DNA of 6,739 nt, taken from CAWFFV01 sp963814985. Its GTDB lineage: Bacteria > Chloroflexota > Ktedonobacteria > Ktedonobacterales > Ktedonobacteraceae. Where the stretch lies: positions 1 through 6,739 of the forward strand of contig CAWFFV010000022.1 in the NCBI GenBank assembly GCA_963814985.1. Reading direction: 5' to 3'. Made by a program: the position numbers and the translations under genes. The notes beneath the pieces are model-generated. The model was given only the letters and a program-made list of their open reading frames with translations. It did no database searches and was not told the origin of the DNA. The stretch's first letter is position 1; the number at the start of each line of letters is the position of its first letter. This document shows positions 1 through 5,787 of the stretch, one piece after another.

Positions 1-18
1 TGATACCGCTGGCGAACC
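1..18 (+). repeat. Left terminal inverted repeat of the IS1182 element
   Basis: TGATACCGCTGGCGAACC is the exact reverse complement of positions 1756-1773. It lies 3 bp beyond the transposase stop codon, where an IS end is expected. The repeat could start before position 1. Confidence 0.9.
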
Positions 19-21
19 CGT

Positions 22-1673
22 TTAAGCAGCATCATACAGGCGAGCAAAAGCAGAACGCCGAGTCTGAGCACGAGGAACCCCACTTAACCATGCCATACTC
101 CGAACCAGGTTGAGAGCAGCAGCAGTAGCGACGTGTTGCAGATGCGTTTTCTCCTGCCCAATGTAGCGAGAACGACGTAAACCCATGACTCGAACCCCTT
201 GTGAGATGGTTCCCTCAATACCGGCCCTCTTGGCATAGGCTTGCTTAAATTCCTTGGTCTCTTCTTGCTCCCGCCTCCGCTTCAAGGCTTGATATTGTTC
301 TTGTGGACAAATCGTAACTGTTCGACGAGCAGAGCGAATGGATTGCGTACAGAGTGATCGAGACGGGCACACCTGGCAGTCCGTCGTCGAGAACTTGATT
401 TTGATCACCTCATTTTTCCGGTTGTCAATGGCCGGAGTCCAACTGCTGCTGGTGTGTTTCTCCGGGCAGATGGCCTGTTGCTTTTCCCAATCAATGAGAA
501 AGTGGTCGGCATCGAAGCCGGTTTGTTGAGTAGCTTGCCATCGGTAGTTCTTTCGGGTCGGACCCACCAGATCAATTTGGTAGTCCCGCTGGCTCTCCAC
601 CAGGAGTTGAGCGTCCACATAGCCCGTATCCACAAGATGCTCAGATGGCAACAACCCTTTGCGGTCAAGTTCGGCATGAATGGTTGCCGTCCTCGCATCA
701 TCTGAAACGGGAGCTGACGTGGTTTCCACATGGGTAATGAGCAAAGGCAGGCGCACTTCACAACTTTCTGTGAGGTGGACCTTGTATCCCACCCATTGGG
801 AACTCCGCTTCTTGCTGTAATGAGCCTCTTCGTCGTAGGGAGAACTGATGTAACGGGATGCAGGGGGAATATTCTCGGAGGAACGCCAGCCAAAGGCCCC
901 ATCGTTCCATTGGTAATTTTGAACCCAGACGTGTCGTAAGATTTCCGAAGCAGGAACCTGGCGGAGCCACTGGGGAGCTGTTGGATCAAAAAGAGCCTCA
1001 AGCAACGCTACTCCATCCTTCCCGATCTCTACGGCTTGTGCTTGACGCTCTGCCTCCCCGGCGGGCAAGCGCAAATCTTCACTACGAGGACCATATCGTT
1101 CGACCCACTCTGGTTGACTCTGAGCACGCAGCCAGTCGGGAGCAACAACCGCAAGGCTATTGAGGGCCGCACGCATCGTTTCCCAGACGCAGAGCAGTCG
1201 GTTGAGAGCGCGGATCTTCGCCAAGACATGGGTGGAGTCAGTACGCTGCCGCCCACGAGCCTTGAGCCAGCCTTTCTGCTGAAAGAGCGTGAGCATTTTC
1301 TCCAGCAAGAGTTCTTCCGCATGTTTGTCTATCAGACGAGCACGAAATTCGGAGAGCACCGAGGCATCGAACCCCGCATCGGTGAGTTCCAGACCCAGGA
1401 GATATTTCCAATCGATCCTTCCACGCACTGCATCTGCCGCTTGTCGATCAGACAGGTTTTCCACAAATTGCATCACGGTGACCAGAGCCAGTCGCCACGG
1501 AGCTGGGCCGGTTGTCCTTCCTTGGGAAACAGGGCCACAAAATCCTCATCGGTGTAGAGACTTCCCAAGACATTGCGCATCTGCATGTAGATGTTCCCTT
1601 TCGGGTAAGCTGCTCGTGCTACTCGGGCCGTTTCTTGAGGCACTGGACAAACGGCTTGTGGTTTGAGTGACAT
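22..1673 (-). pseudogene. IS1182-family DDE transposase, one frameshift
   Basis: This encodes the transposase that cuts and joins the element's ends. The main frame (GTG at 1476 to stop at 22, 484 codons) has an N-terminal DUF772/InsH-like region and a catalytic DDE domain. Counting from that GTG, the probable catalytic residues are Asp80 (in RQRTDSTHV), Asp283 (in LVDTGYVDA) and Glu421 (in AGIEGTISQG). A Cys cluster (C337, C367, C370, C376) is typical of the family. The true N-terminus lies in another frame: ATG at 1671-1673, with GAGGAG 7 nt upstream (1681-1686), encodes about 58 residues beginning MSLKPQAV and ending EGQPAQL. The family sequence then resumes one frame away as PWRLALVTVMQF. 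One base, probably a C, is missing near 1498-1502. The restored protein would be about 550 aa, normal for IS1182. A deletion or a sequencing error is more likely than programmed frameshifting, since no slippery heptamer is present. Confidence 0.85.
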
Positions 1674-1700
1674 CGGTGCTCTCCTCTCGGCGGTCCTTCA

Positions 1701-1735
1701 CCTCTTTTTTCTTCCTTTTCTTTTTTCTCTCTTTC
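1701..1735 (-). other. 35-nt pure pyrimidine tract (polypurine in the transposase leader)
   Basis: Every base from 1701 to 1735 is C or T on the plus strand, so the transposase mRNA leader would be all A and G here. It lies between the candidate -10 and the ribosome binding site. No function can be assigned. It may simply keep the leader unstructured. Confidence 0.6.
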
Positions 1736-1764
1736 AGTATAATCAAGCGCTCCAAGGTTCGCCA
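1736..1764 (-). promoter_or_regulatory. Possible promoter of the IS1182 transposase
   Basis: On the minus strand TATACT (1736-1741) is a good -10 candidate. The hexamer 17 bp upstream, TGGCGA (1759-1764), is a poor -35 and lies inside the right terminal repeat. Weak outer promoters overlapping the IS end are common. The position, 60-70 bp before the start codon, is plausible, but the -35 makes this only a candidate. Confidence 0.35.
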
Positions 1765-1773
1765 GCGGTATCA
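1756..1773 (-). repeat. Right terminal inverted repeat of the IS1182 element
   Basis: GGTTCGCCAGCGGTATCA matches the reverse complement of 1-18 at all 18 positions. The match stops at the next inner base. This end is promoter-proximal for the transposase. Confidence 0.9.
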
Positions 1774-2074
1774 AAAGTGAGGAAGAGCCGAAAATGAGGC
1801 TGTGAAAGGTCAAAATCGAAGGAGACCGCTTGCAGAGCTATGCGCGGGTCTCTGCTCAGGAGTTTGGTTGCTGCGACCCACGCCAATTGTAGAGTTTATC
1901 TGATGAGCTGCAACGTTGCCCAATAGCCATAGCCTGGTAGGAAAGAGTTGAGAATGCCCCTGAATGGCGCTACGATGCGATTTTGAGCGGGTGGAGGGAT
2001 TTCATTGATGCAGGTGGAGAAGATGCAGCGTGCCTGTCTACAGCTCGTGCGACACCAACGCATCTACACTATTA
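1774..2074. other. Intergenic stretch without a recognisable gene
   Basis: About 300 bp between the IS1182 end and the stop of the 70-aa frame. A plus-strand frame is open from about 1942 to 2147 and includes the peptide APEWRYDAILSGWRDFIDAG. It has no convincing start or ribosome binding site and resembles no family I recognise. It could be a relic of a gene disrupted before the IS arrived. I saw no clear promoter, terminator or repeat. Confidence 0.5.
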
Positions 2075-2287
2075 TCATGGCATTAGCTCCCGCATGCGTA
2101 TAATAAATGCGAGAGCTTCCTCTCGCGATTCGAAAATGCTACTTTGATAGTCATGGATAAAAGCCGAGCTCATTATTTGCATCCGTCTTAACTTTTCCGC
2201 CCGCATAGACGCTTCATTGTTCCTTTGTAGCCGCGAATTATAGACAGCCCTAAGGTAACGCTCTTGGCCGGCCTCGATACATGTCAT
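2075..2287 (-). pseudogene. C-terminal remainder of the STAS-like protein, separated by a stop codon (70 aa)
   Basis: This frame is exactly in register with the 194-codon ORF upstream (2893 to 2287 is 202 codons). Between them lie only the TAA and seven sense codons (FLKTFFS). It supplies what the upstream ORF lacks: the rest of the helix, a strand (YLRAVYNS) and a helical end with SIFESREEALAFIIRM. An 'SREEAL' helix near the C-terminus is common in small STAS-like regulators. The ATG at 2285-2287 has no Shine-Dalgarno sequence (the upstream bases are U-rich), which argues against an independent gene. The whole 2893-2075 frame would encode 272 positions with one nonsense codon at position 195. 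Independent translation by coupling across 21 nt cannot be excluded. Confidence 0.55.
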
Positions 2288-2308
2288 ACTAAAAAATGTC
2301 TTGAGGAA

Positions 2309-2893
2309 TTATCCCCAGAATGCTATGGCTTCTTTTCCAATTATAAGGCCGCAAATATCTGTTAGGAACATTCCACGTTCTTTTTTTCTGGCCTGGAGAA
2401 GAGGATGAACTTTGTTATAGAGCACCTGAAACATCAATGTAACGTCAGCAGGGGTTTGCATCACAACATTGTTCAGAACAACAATAATTATATCCAACTC
2501 ATCATCATATGTTACCTGTATCCCTCTTTTATATTCATCTTCGTGTGAAGTCATACCATCTACATTGCTATTTGCTCTGTCACGGGATACAAAAGGTCTT
2601 GAACGTTGAACAAACGAACGCGCACTCGGATTTTGTGTGGATTGCGCTGAGGTCTCAGTCAACGGAGATGGAGTTCCCTTAGCTTGAAACGATCCTGGAT
2701 TAGCCTGCGAGGCTCCATGGTCAGAAGAAGACGCAGAATCCGATAGAGGAGAAAGGGATGATGCCGTCTTGCCAACAAATATCTTAGGAGTGCGACGAGA
2801 GCTACTCATCCGATTGAATAGAATCACAATTAAGATGAGCATAGCAGGAAACGCCACACTACCTAGCAATACTAATGTGAGTGTGGAAGACAT
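2309..2893 (-). CDS. Membrane-anchored protein with the first part of a STAS/SpoIIAA-like domain (194 aa, truncated by TAA)
   Basis: Residues 4-27 form one strong hydrophobic helix followed by NRMSSSRR. By the positive-inside rule the C-terminal part would be cytoplasmic. Residues 30-125 are a Ser/Thr/Pro/Gln-rich, low-complexity and probably disordered linker. From residue 126 the sequence turns ordered, with a beta strand (DIIIVVL), a helix (PADVTLMFQVLYNKVHPLL), a second strand (GMFLTDICGLIIG) and the start of a helix (KEAIAFWG). This alternation resembles the STAS/SpoIIAA-like fold of anti-sigma-antagonist-type regulators. The TAA at 2309-2311 stops it in the middle of that helix, and the same frame continues through the downstream 70-aa ORF. 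The start at 2893 is supported by AAGGAAGAG a short distance upstream and a good promoter about 60 bp upstream. The fold is inferred from pattern only and the function is unknown. Confidence 0.65.
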   Translation of the reverse strand: MSSTLTLVLLGSVAFPAMLILIVILFNRMSSSRRTPKIFVGKTASSLSPLSDSASSSDHGASQANPGSFQAKGTPSPLTETSAQSTQNPSARSFVQRSRPFVSRDRANSNVDGMTSHEDEYKRGIQVTYDDELDIIIVVLNNVVMQTPADVTLMFQVLYNKVHPLLQARKKERGMFLTDICGLIIGKEAIAFWG

Positions 2894-2960
2894 ATTTTTT
2901 CTCTTCCTTCTTTTAAAATATCAAAAATTCAGATATATTTAATTTGAGCTCTCGGCAAGT

Positions 2961-2989
2961 AAAATAACATTGATATGCAATAATGTCAA
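2961..2989 (-). promoter_or_regulatory. Sigma-70-type promoter for the STAS-like gene
   Basis: On the minus strand there is a consensus -35 TTGACA (2984-2989), a 17-bp spacer and the -10 TATTTT (2961-2966). The predicted start is near 2954, giving a 5' leader of about 60 nt before the ATG at 2893. It is the best promoter match in the window and points only at the STAS-like gene. Confidence 0.7.
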
Positions 2990-3022
2990 GAATTTCTTAC
3001 TACTAAAGTCTTGTGGTGACAC

Positions 3023-3048
3023 TCCCAATCCCCTTTGAGGGAATGGGA
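3023..3048. repeat. Imperfect hairpin: 10-bp stem with one mismatch
   Basis: TCCCAATCCC (3023-3032) pairs with GGGAATGGGA (3039-3048), leaving one A-A mismatch and a 6-nt loop. It lies in the 167 bp between the STAS-like promoter and the ISAzo13 transposase stop. Neither strand has a U tract after the stem, so a rho-independent terminator is unlikely. Imperfect GC-rich hairpins like this occur at IS200/IS605 ends, but no TnpA or TnpB coding sequence is adjacent. It could also belong to the ISAzo13 end. Unassigned. Confidence 0.4.
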
Positions 3049-3156
3049 CTTCCCGCGCCGCTTTCGTTAAGAAAAAGAAGAGTGTACAAGAACGCTGGCC
3101 AGTAGAAGAATGGAGTTTCTTGACCTTTTCAAAGGGGCCTTCCGAAAATAGAATGA

Positions 3157-3305
3157 TCATATTTGTTGAGGCTTGATCGTATAATTCCAGTCTCCGTGAA
3201 AGGAATAGTGGAGAATACTGATCTTCTTTATTTCGTTCTTGGTAACTTTGATACCTGTAGGATAGAGGTTGCTATCCTTGATATTGATCTCAGGAGAAAG
3301 AACTA
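3157..3305 (-). pseudogene. ISAzo13-family transposase, extreme C-terminal segment
   Basis: The minus-strand frame ending at the TGA in 3157-3159 reads LVLSPEINIKDSN, then YPTGIKVTKNEIKKISI and SFHGDWNYTIKP. The Y-P-x-G-I-K-V and FHG(D/E)WNYTI motifs are a signature of the C-terminus of ISAzo13 (Rhodopirellula-type) transposases. The segment is cut off from the rest of its gene (4386 upward) by an inserted IS630 element. The frame stays open into the IS630 antisense strand up to 3570, but only the last 48 or so residues are genuine. The element's terminal repeat beyond the stop was not identified. Confidence 0.8.
3304..3305. repeat. TA target-site duplication, left copy (IS630 insertion)
   Basis: TA immediately precedes the inserted element. 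IS630-family elements duplicate TA on insertion. Removing 3306-4387 rejoins the host transposase in frame as EKGLVLSPEI, which places the boundary here. Confidence 0.7.
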
Positions 3306-3339
3306 AAGAAAAAAGCCACGTGAGCCGATAGAAGGAGGT

Positions 3340-3846
3340 ATGAGCAAGAAATCGACACCTCCAAAGAATTGGCGTGAAGAGAGACGAATGCAAGCCTGGA
3401 AACTGCATGAAAAAGGCTGGAAGCAGAAAGACATTGCTGAGGCACTGGGAGTAACAGAAGGCGCAGTCAGTCAATGGTTGAAAAAGGCCAGAAAGCAGGG
3501 AGTAGAAGCCCTCAAACACAAATCGCCTCCTGGAGCACCACCCAAACTGAGCAAGGAACAGCAAGCCCAAATCCCGGCATTGCTAGAACGGGGAGCCGAA
3601 GCGTTCGGTTTTCGCGGCCAGGTCTGGACAACAGCGCGAGTGGCCCAGATGATCCAGCAACAGTTCGGGGTCAAGTATCATCCAGCCCATTGTAGCCTGC
3701 TCCTACGCAATCTCAAGTACAGTCAACAAAAACCCATCGAGAAGGCCACACAACGCGATGAAGATGCGATTCGCACGTGGAAAGAAGAGCGCTTTGAAAA
3801 CATAAAAAAAAAGCGAAAGCAGAAAAACGCACGATGGTCTTCGTAG
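3340..3846 (+). CDS. IS630 transposase orfA: DNA-binding part
   Basis: This 168-aa frame covers the N-terminal DNA-binding half of an IS630/Tc1-like transposase. A helix-turn-helix at residues 28-50 (KQKDIAEALGVTEGAVSQWL) is followed by a Pro-rich linker (61-70) and a second winged-helix-like region (about 93-127). From codon 159 the sequence (RKQKNARWSS) is an out-of-frame tail. A -1 shift at codons 156-158 instead yields KKKAKAEKRTMVFVDES, the usual IS630 join into the catalytic domain. AAGGAGG (3332-3338) ends one base before the ATG, an unusually tight spacing. No other in-frame start occurs before Met17 (3388), so the start is kept. Confidence 0.85.
   Translation: MSKKSTPPKNWREERRMQAWKLHEKGWKQKDIAEALGVTEGAVSQWLKKARKQGVEALKHKSPPGAPPKLSKEQQAQIPALLERGAEAFGFRGQVWTTARVAQMIQQQFGVKYHPAHCSLLLRNLKYSQQKPIEKATQRDEDAIRTWKEERFENIKKKRKQKNARWSS
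3807..3813 (+). promoter_or_regulatory. Programmed -1 frameshift site (A AAA AAG) joining orfA and orfB
   Basis: A run of nine A (3804-3812) followed by G gives the heptamer A AAA AAG in the orfA frame (AAA at 3808-3810, AAG at 3811-3813). Slipping back one base continues into orfB with no stop. The orfB frame is closed upstream by a TGA at 3795-3797, so the shift must fall between 3798 and 3846, exactly where this run lies. Two bases after the heptamer, AAAGCAGA (3816-3823) can pair perfectly with TCTGCTTT (3852-3859) across a 28-nt loop, a possible stimulatory stem. Transcriptional slippage on A9 is an alternative mechanism. Confidence 0.7.
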
Positions 3847-4352
3847 ATGAGTCTGCTTTTTACCTGTTACCAATGGCGGTGCGTACCTATTCTCCGCGTG
3901 GACAGACCCCTGTTCTGCAAGTCCCATTATCCTACGACCATCTTTCGGCTATCGGTGGCATTACTCAGGAGGGGAGGCTTTTCATGCAGATGCAAGACCA
4001 TTCCTACAAAGGCCCAGATGTTGTTCGCTTCCTGCAGCTTCTCTTGCGTGAGATACCGGGAAAGATCCTCGTCATTTGGGACGGAGCCTCCATTCATCGC
4101 TGTCATGTCGTGAAAAATTTCACGTCGAAAGGTGATGCTCAACGCATTCAGATCGAACGCTTGCCAGCTTATGCACCCGAATTAAATCCACAAGAGGGTA
4201 TCTGGAATCTTCTTAAGCGTGCCGAACTCAAAAATGTTTGTTGTCTTACGCTGCAAGATCTCCGCCAGCAATTGCTCCGCGCTAAAGAACGGTTGAGACA
4301 TCGCAAATCAACACTTTCCCAATGTTATGCGCATGCTGGCTACTCACTTTAG
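3834..4352 (+). CDS. IS630 transposase orfB: DDE catalytic domain
   Basis: The 172-aa frame is the catalytic half, DDE_3 / IS630 type. Counting from the ATG, the triad is Asp5 (MVFVDESAF), Asp83 (VIWDGASIH) and Glu121 (PELNPQEGIW), with 37 residues between the last two, as expected for IS630. No good ribosome binding site precedes the ATG at 3834, and the frame is open from 3798. It is therefore probably made only as an orfA-orfB fusion of about 337 aa through the A9 slippery run. All catalytic residues are present and the C-terminus is complete, so the fused enzyme looks functional. Confidence 0.85.
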   Translation: MVFVDESAFYLLPMAVRTYSPRGQTPVLQVPLSYDHLSAIGGITQEGRLFMQMQDHSYKGPDVVRFLQLLLREIPGKILVIWDGASIHRCHVVKNFTSKGDAQRIQIERLPAYAPELNPQEGIWNLLKRAELKNVCCLTLQDLRQQLLRAKERLRHRKSTLSQCYAHAGYSL

Positions 4353-4385
4353 TTTTCTCTACGGAGGTCAATAGGCAGTAACAGT

Positions 4386-4387
4386 TA
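4386..4387. repeat. TA target-site duplication, right copy (IS630 insertion)
   Basis: This is the second TA flanking the IS630 element. On the minus strand the host sequence reads GAGAAAGGAT then TA then, across the element, GTTCTTTCT, giving a continuous frame E-K-G-L-V-L-S. Confidence 0.7.
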
Positions 4388-4738
4388 ATCCTTTCTCATT
4401 TGTTGTCACTGGATATAAGGCGAACAATGACTTCAAGAGAGGTGAGAGGAGTAGCTCTCCAGTTGATGGGAAATGAAGGAAAAAAGCTGATGTTCAATCG
4501 TATTCCACTTGCTCGTGGCAGGAGGAGAATGGGCCACTGTGATGGTAAGCTGTTCCGAAGTGGCCAACTCTTGGAGCTTTTTCTCTCCAGAGCCGACATC
4601 TTGATCCATTAGAATTGCCACCATCAGCAGTGATCAGAAGTTTTTTTTTCTCGGACTAGGTTCCTCCTGCTGTTGCCGCCATCTCCTGATACTTTCGACT
4701 GCAAACTTTGCTGTTTCATGATCGATGCCAACGTTCCA
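4386..4738 (-). pseudogene. ISAzo13-family transposase, catalytic segment with several frameshifts
   Basis: Read on the minus strand through compensating frames, the order is WNVGIDHETAKFAVESIRRW, then KKLLITADGGNSNGS, then LQELATSEQLTITVAHSPP, then TSKWNTIEHQLFSFI, then INWRATPLTSLEVIVRLI. These are hallmark ISAzo13 motifs, including a probable catalytic Asp (ITADGG) and Glu (KWNTIEH). Frame breaks fall at the T9 run (4641-4649), the T5 run (4578-4582), GGG (4468-4470) and near 4396-4400, so no functional enzyme can be made. The segment continues into 3157-3305 once the IS630 element is removed. The N-terminal two thirds of the usual protein (more than 400 aa) is absent: recognisable homology stops near 4738, close to an opposite-strand gene fragment. 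Confidence 0.8.
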
Positions 4739-4784
4739 GGGGCATCGATCCGTTTGAGGATACTGAAAGTCTCCAGGGCGGTCG

Positions 4785-5202
4785 TTGCCTGGGAAGTGGG
4801 AAAGCTCAAAGTGGATTGAACGAAGTAAAAAGGAGTGGAAGCAGCGGAAGAAAGAAGATCCAGCAATATATGTCCCAAATGAATACCGAACATGGCACAT
4901 GCCTGATGCCCTGTGGTCCTATCGCAATACGAACGATACGACTGAGAAAAAGGTGTTTATCGAAGTAGAAGTTTCCAGCAAAGGGATTGATCGGACTGCC
5001 GATATTCTGCTGGATTTGGCGCAGCATGGTGTGACCTGGTACTTCGTCAATATGGACACGAAAAAGGGGTGTGTATCAGACGCTTGTGAAGGCATTGGAG
5101 ACGTTTACGGGTTATCAAGAGCACCATCAGTCACGCTTCTACTTGTATGATCTCATGGAGCCGGACAAGCTGGTTTATAAGTATGAGAAGAAATCGGGTT
5201 AG
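4785..5202 (+). pseudogene. Replication-relaxation-like protein, C-terminal fragment with a frameshift
   Basis: From about 4785 a frame reads WIERSKKEWKQ, then TWHMPDALW, then KKVFIEVEVSSKGIDRTADIL and GVTWYFVN. The spacing of a PD motif, a strand with E-x-E and a following Lys and Arg, then a W-Y-F-V strand, matches the C-terminal half of replication-relaxation (Replic_Relax) proteins of mobile elements and resembles a PD-(D/E)XK-like fold. At about 5061-5072 (A5G4 then TGTG) one extra base shifts the frame. The other frame continues as VYQTLVKALETFTGY and ends with KYEKKSG at the TAG in 5200-5202. The N-terminal winged-helix half is missing, and upstream sequence is ISAzo13 remnant on the other strand. 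No ribosome binding site or start supports expression. Family assignment is by pattern only. Confidence 0.55.
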
Positions 5203-5231
5203 AGTTTTTGCTGGCGTTGTTTCCAGGCGGT

Positions 5232-5718
5232 ATGGAACTGTTAACGGAGATGAGTGAGAGTGAGCGCAAAGATGCGTTTGCGCGTTACCAGATAATTCGA
5301 GGATATCTCGAGGGGGAGTGCTCCCAGGTAAGAAACTTTGGCGCCGTCGGAGTGGAGTGCCAGTGGAACGGTGCAACACTGGGTGGCGCGTTACCGGGGC
5401 GATGGCTTGCGAGGACTCCCGCGAAGAGACGTTCAGATCAGGGACAAGAAGAGAAATGCAGCAAAGCAACTCTTGCTGATAGAGGGCTTGGCGTTGCAGC
5501 CCCCGCGGCGCTCGATGGCAACGATTTACCGTCTGGTCTGTGAGGCGTCCCGGCAGCAGGGTTGGCGCTTGCCGAGTTATCGGCGGGTGTGCCAGATCAT
5601 CCATGGGATCTCGCCAGCGTTGATGACGCTTTCTCATGAGGGACGAGTGGCTCATAGGGAGAGCTATGATTTGCTGTATAGGCGTGAGGGAAGTCGACCG
5701 AATGACGTGTGGCAGTGT
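5232..5718 (+). pseudogene. TniA/Mu-like (rve) transposase, N-terminal fragment with frameshifts
   Basis: The first frame runs MELLTEMSESERKDAFARYQ to GYLEGECSQ, then homology moves through a second frame near 5316-5360 (SGVPVE) into a third from about 5365 (TVQHWVARYRGDGLRGL). The third frame continues with LLLIEGLALQPPRRS, SYRRVCQIIHGISPALMTL and NDVWQC. A helix-turn-helix, the T-V-Q-H-W-V-A-R-Y-R recognition helix and the WQ motif just before the catalytic core are typical of TniA/TnsB/Mu-type transposases. Full-length proteins continue with W-Q-x-D-H-T, containing the first catalytic Asp. Here the sequence departs right after WQC, so the whole rve domain is missing. The start lies 29 bp after the previous fragment's stop, on the same strand. 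Confidence 0.65.
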
Positions 5719-5787
5719 AAACTGCAGAAGAAACTGAGGCACTATTGAGGCTCTTCTGTGAGGCTTCTCGTCTTGTCTCTGCAGTTT
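5719..5787. repeat. 69-bp segment bounded by a 10-bp perfect inverted repeat, with three TGAGGC copies inside
   Basis: AAACTGCAGA (5719-5728) and TCTGCAGTTT (5778-5787) are exact inverse complements. Inside, TGAGGC occurs at 5735, 5746 and 5759. The left arm starts at the point where transposase homology ends, so the repeat may mark the end of a later insertion or deletion. Too small to encode anything; a short MITE-like relic or chance are both possible. Confidence 0.45.

Larger units (their letters stand above)
1..1773 (-). mobile_element. IS1182-family insertion sequence, complete apart from a transposase frameshift
   Basis: The element is bounded by a perfect 18-bp inverted repeat at 1-18 and 1756-1773 and contains one transposase gene read right to left. 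The transposase stop codon lies 3 bp inside the left repeat. An 83-bp leader separates the start codon from the right repeat. The target-site duplication cannot be tested because the window begins at the left end of the element, and the repeats might also extend further outward than can be seen. The size (about 1.77 kb) and the single long DDE transposase suit the IS1182 family. It is probably a recently active copy because both ends are identical, although its transposase is out of frame at one point. Confidence 0.85.
3306..4385 (+). mobile_element. IS630-family element inserted into the ISAzo13 transposase
   Basis: A 1080-bp element lies between the TA copies at 3304-3305 and 4386-4387 and carries one transposase split over two overlapping frames. 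The limits come from the family's TA target preference and from restoration of the ISAzo13 frame after excision. Terminal inverted repeats are poor: the two ends share only short blocks (GCC, TGA, CC, TAG) when aligned from the TA. The orientation is opposite to the host transposase. The transposase appears undamaged if -1 frameshifting occurs, so this is the most likely active IS in the window. Confidence 0.75.

Noticed and set aside
1036..1557. 173-codon plus-strand open frame within the IS1182 transposase
   Set aside because: It is antisense to a well-supported DDE transposase and has no family motif or ribosome binding site.
3306..3570. Upstream part of the minus-strand frame that ends in the ISAzo13 C-terminus
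   Set aside because: This portion is antisense IS630 sequence. Only 3157-3305 has ISAzo13 motifs, so the long frame is a chimera created by the insertion.
3294..4397. GAGAAAG (3294-3300) and CTTTCTC (4391-4397) as possible IS630 terminal repeats
   Set aside because: They lie outside the TA copies and both encode parts of the restored ISAzo13 frame, so they are flanking host sequence that happens to be inverted.
4433..4624. 63-codon minus-strand frame as a separate small gene
   Set aside because: Its residues from about 15 to 52 are ISAzo13 transposase motifs in one of several shifted frames. The Met start is not real.
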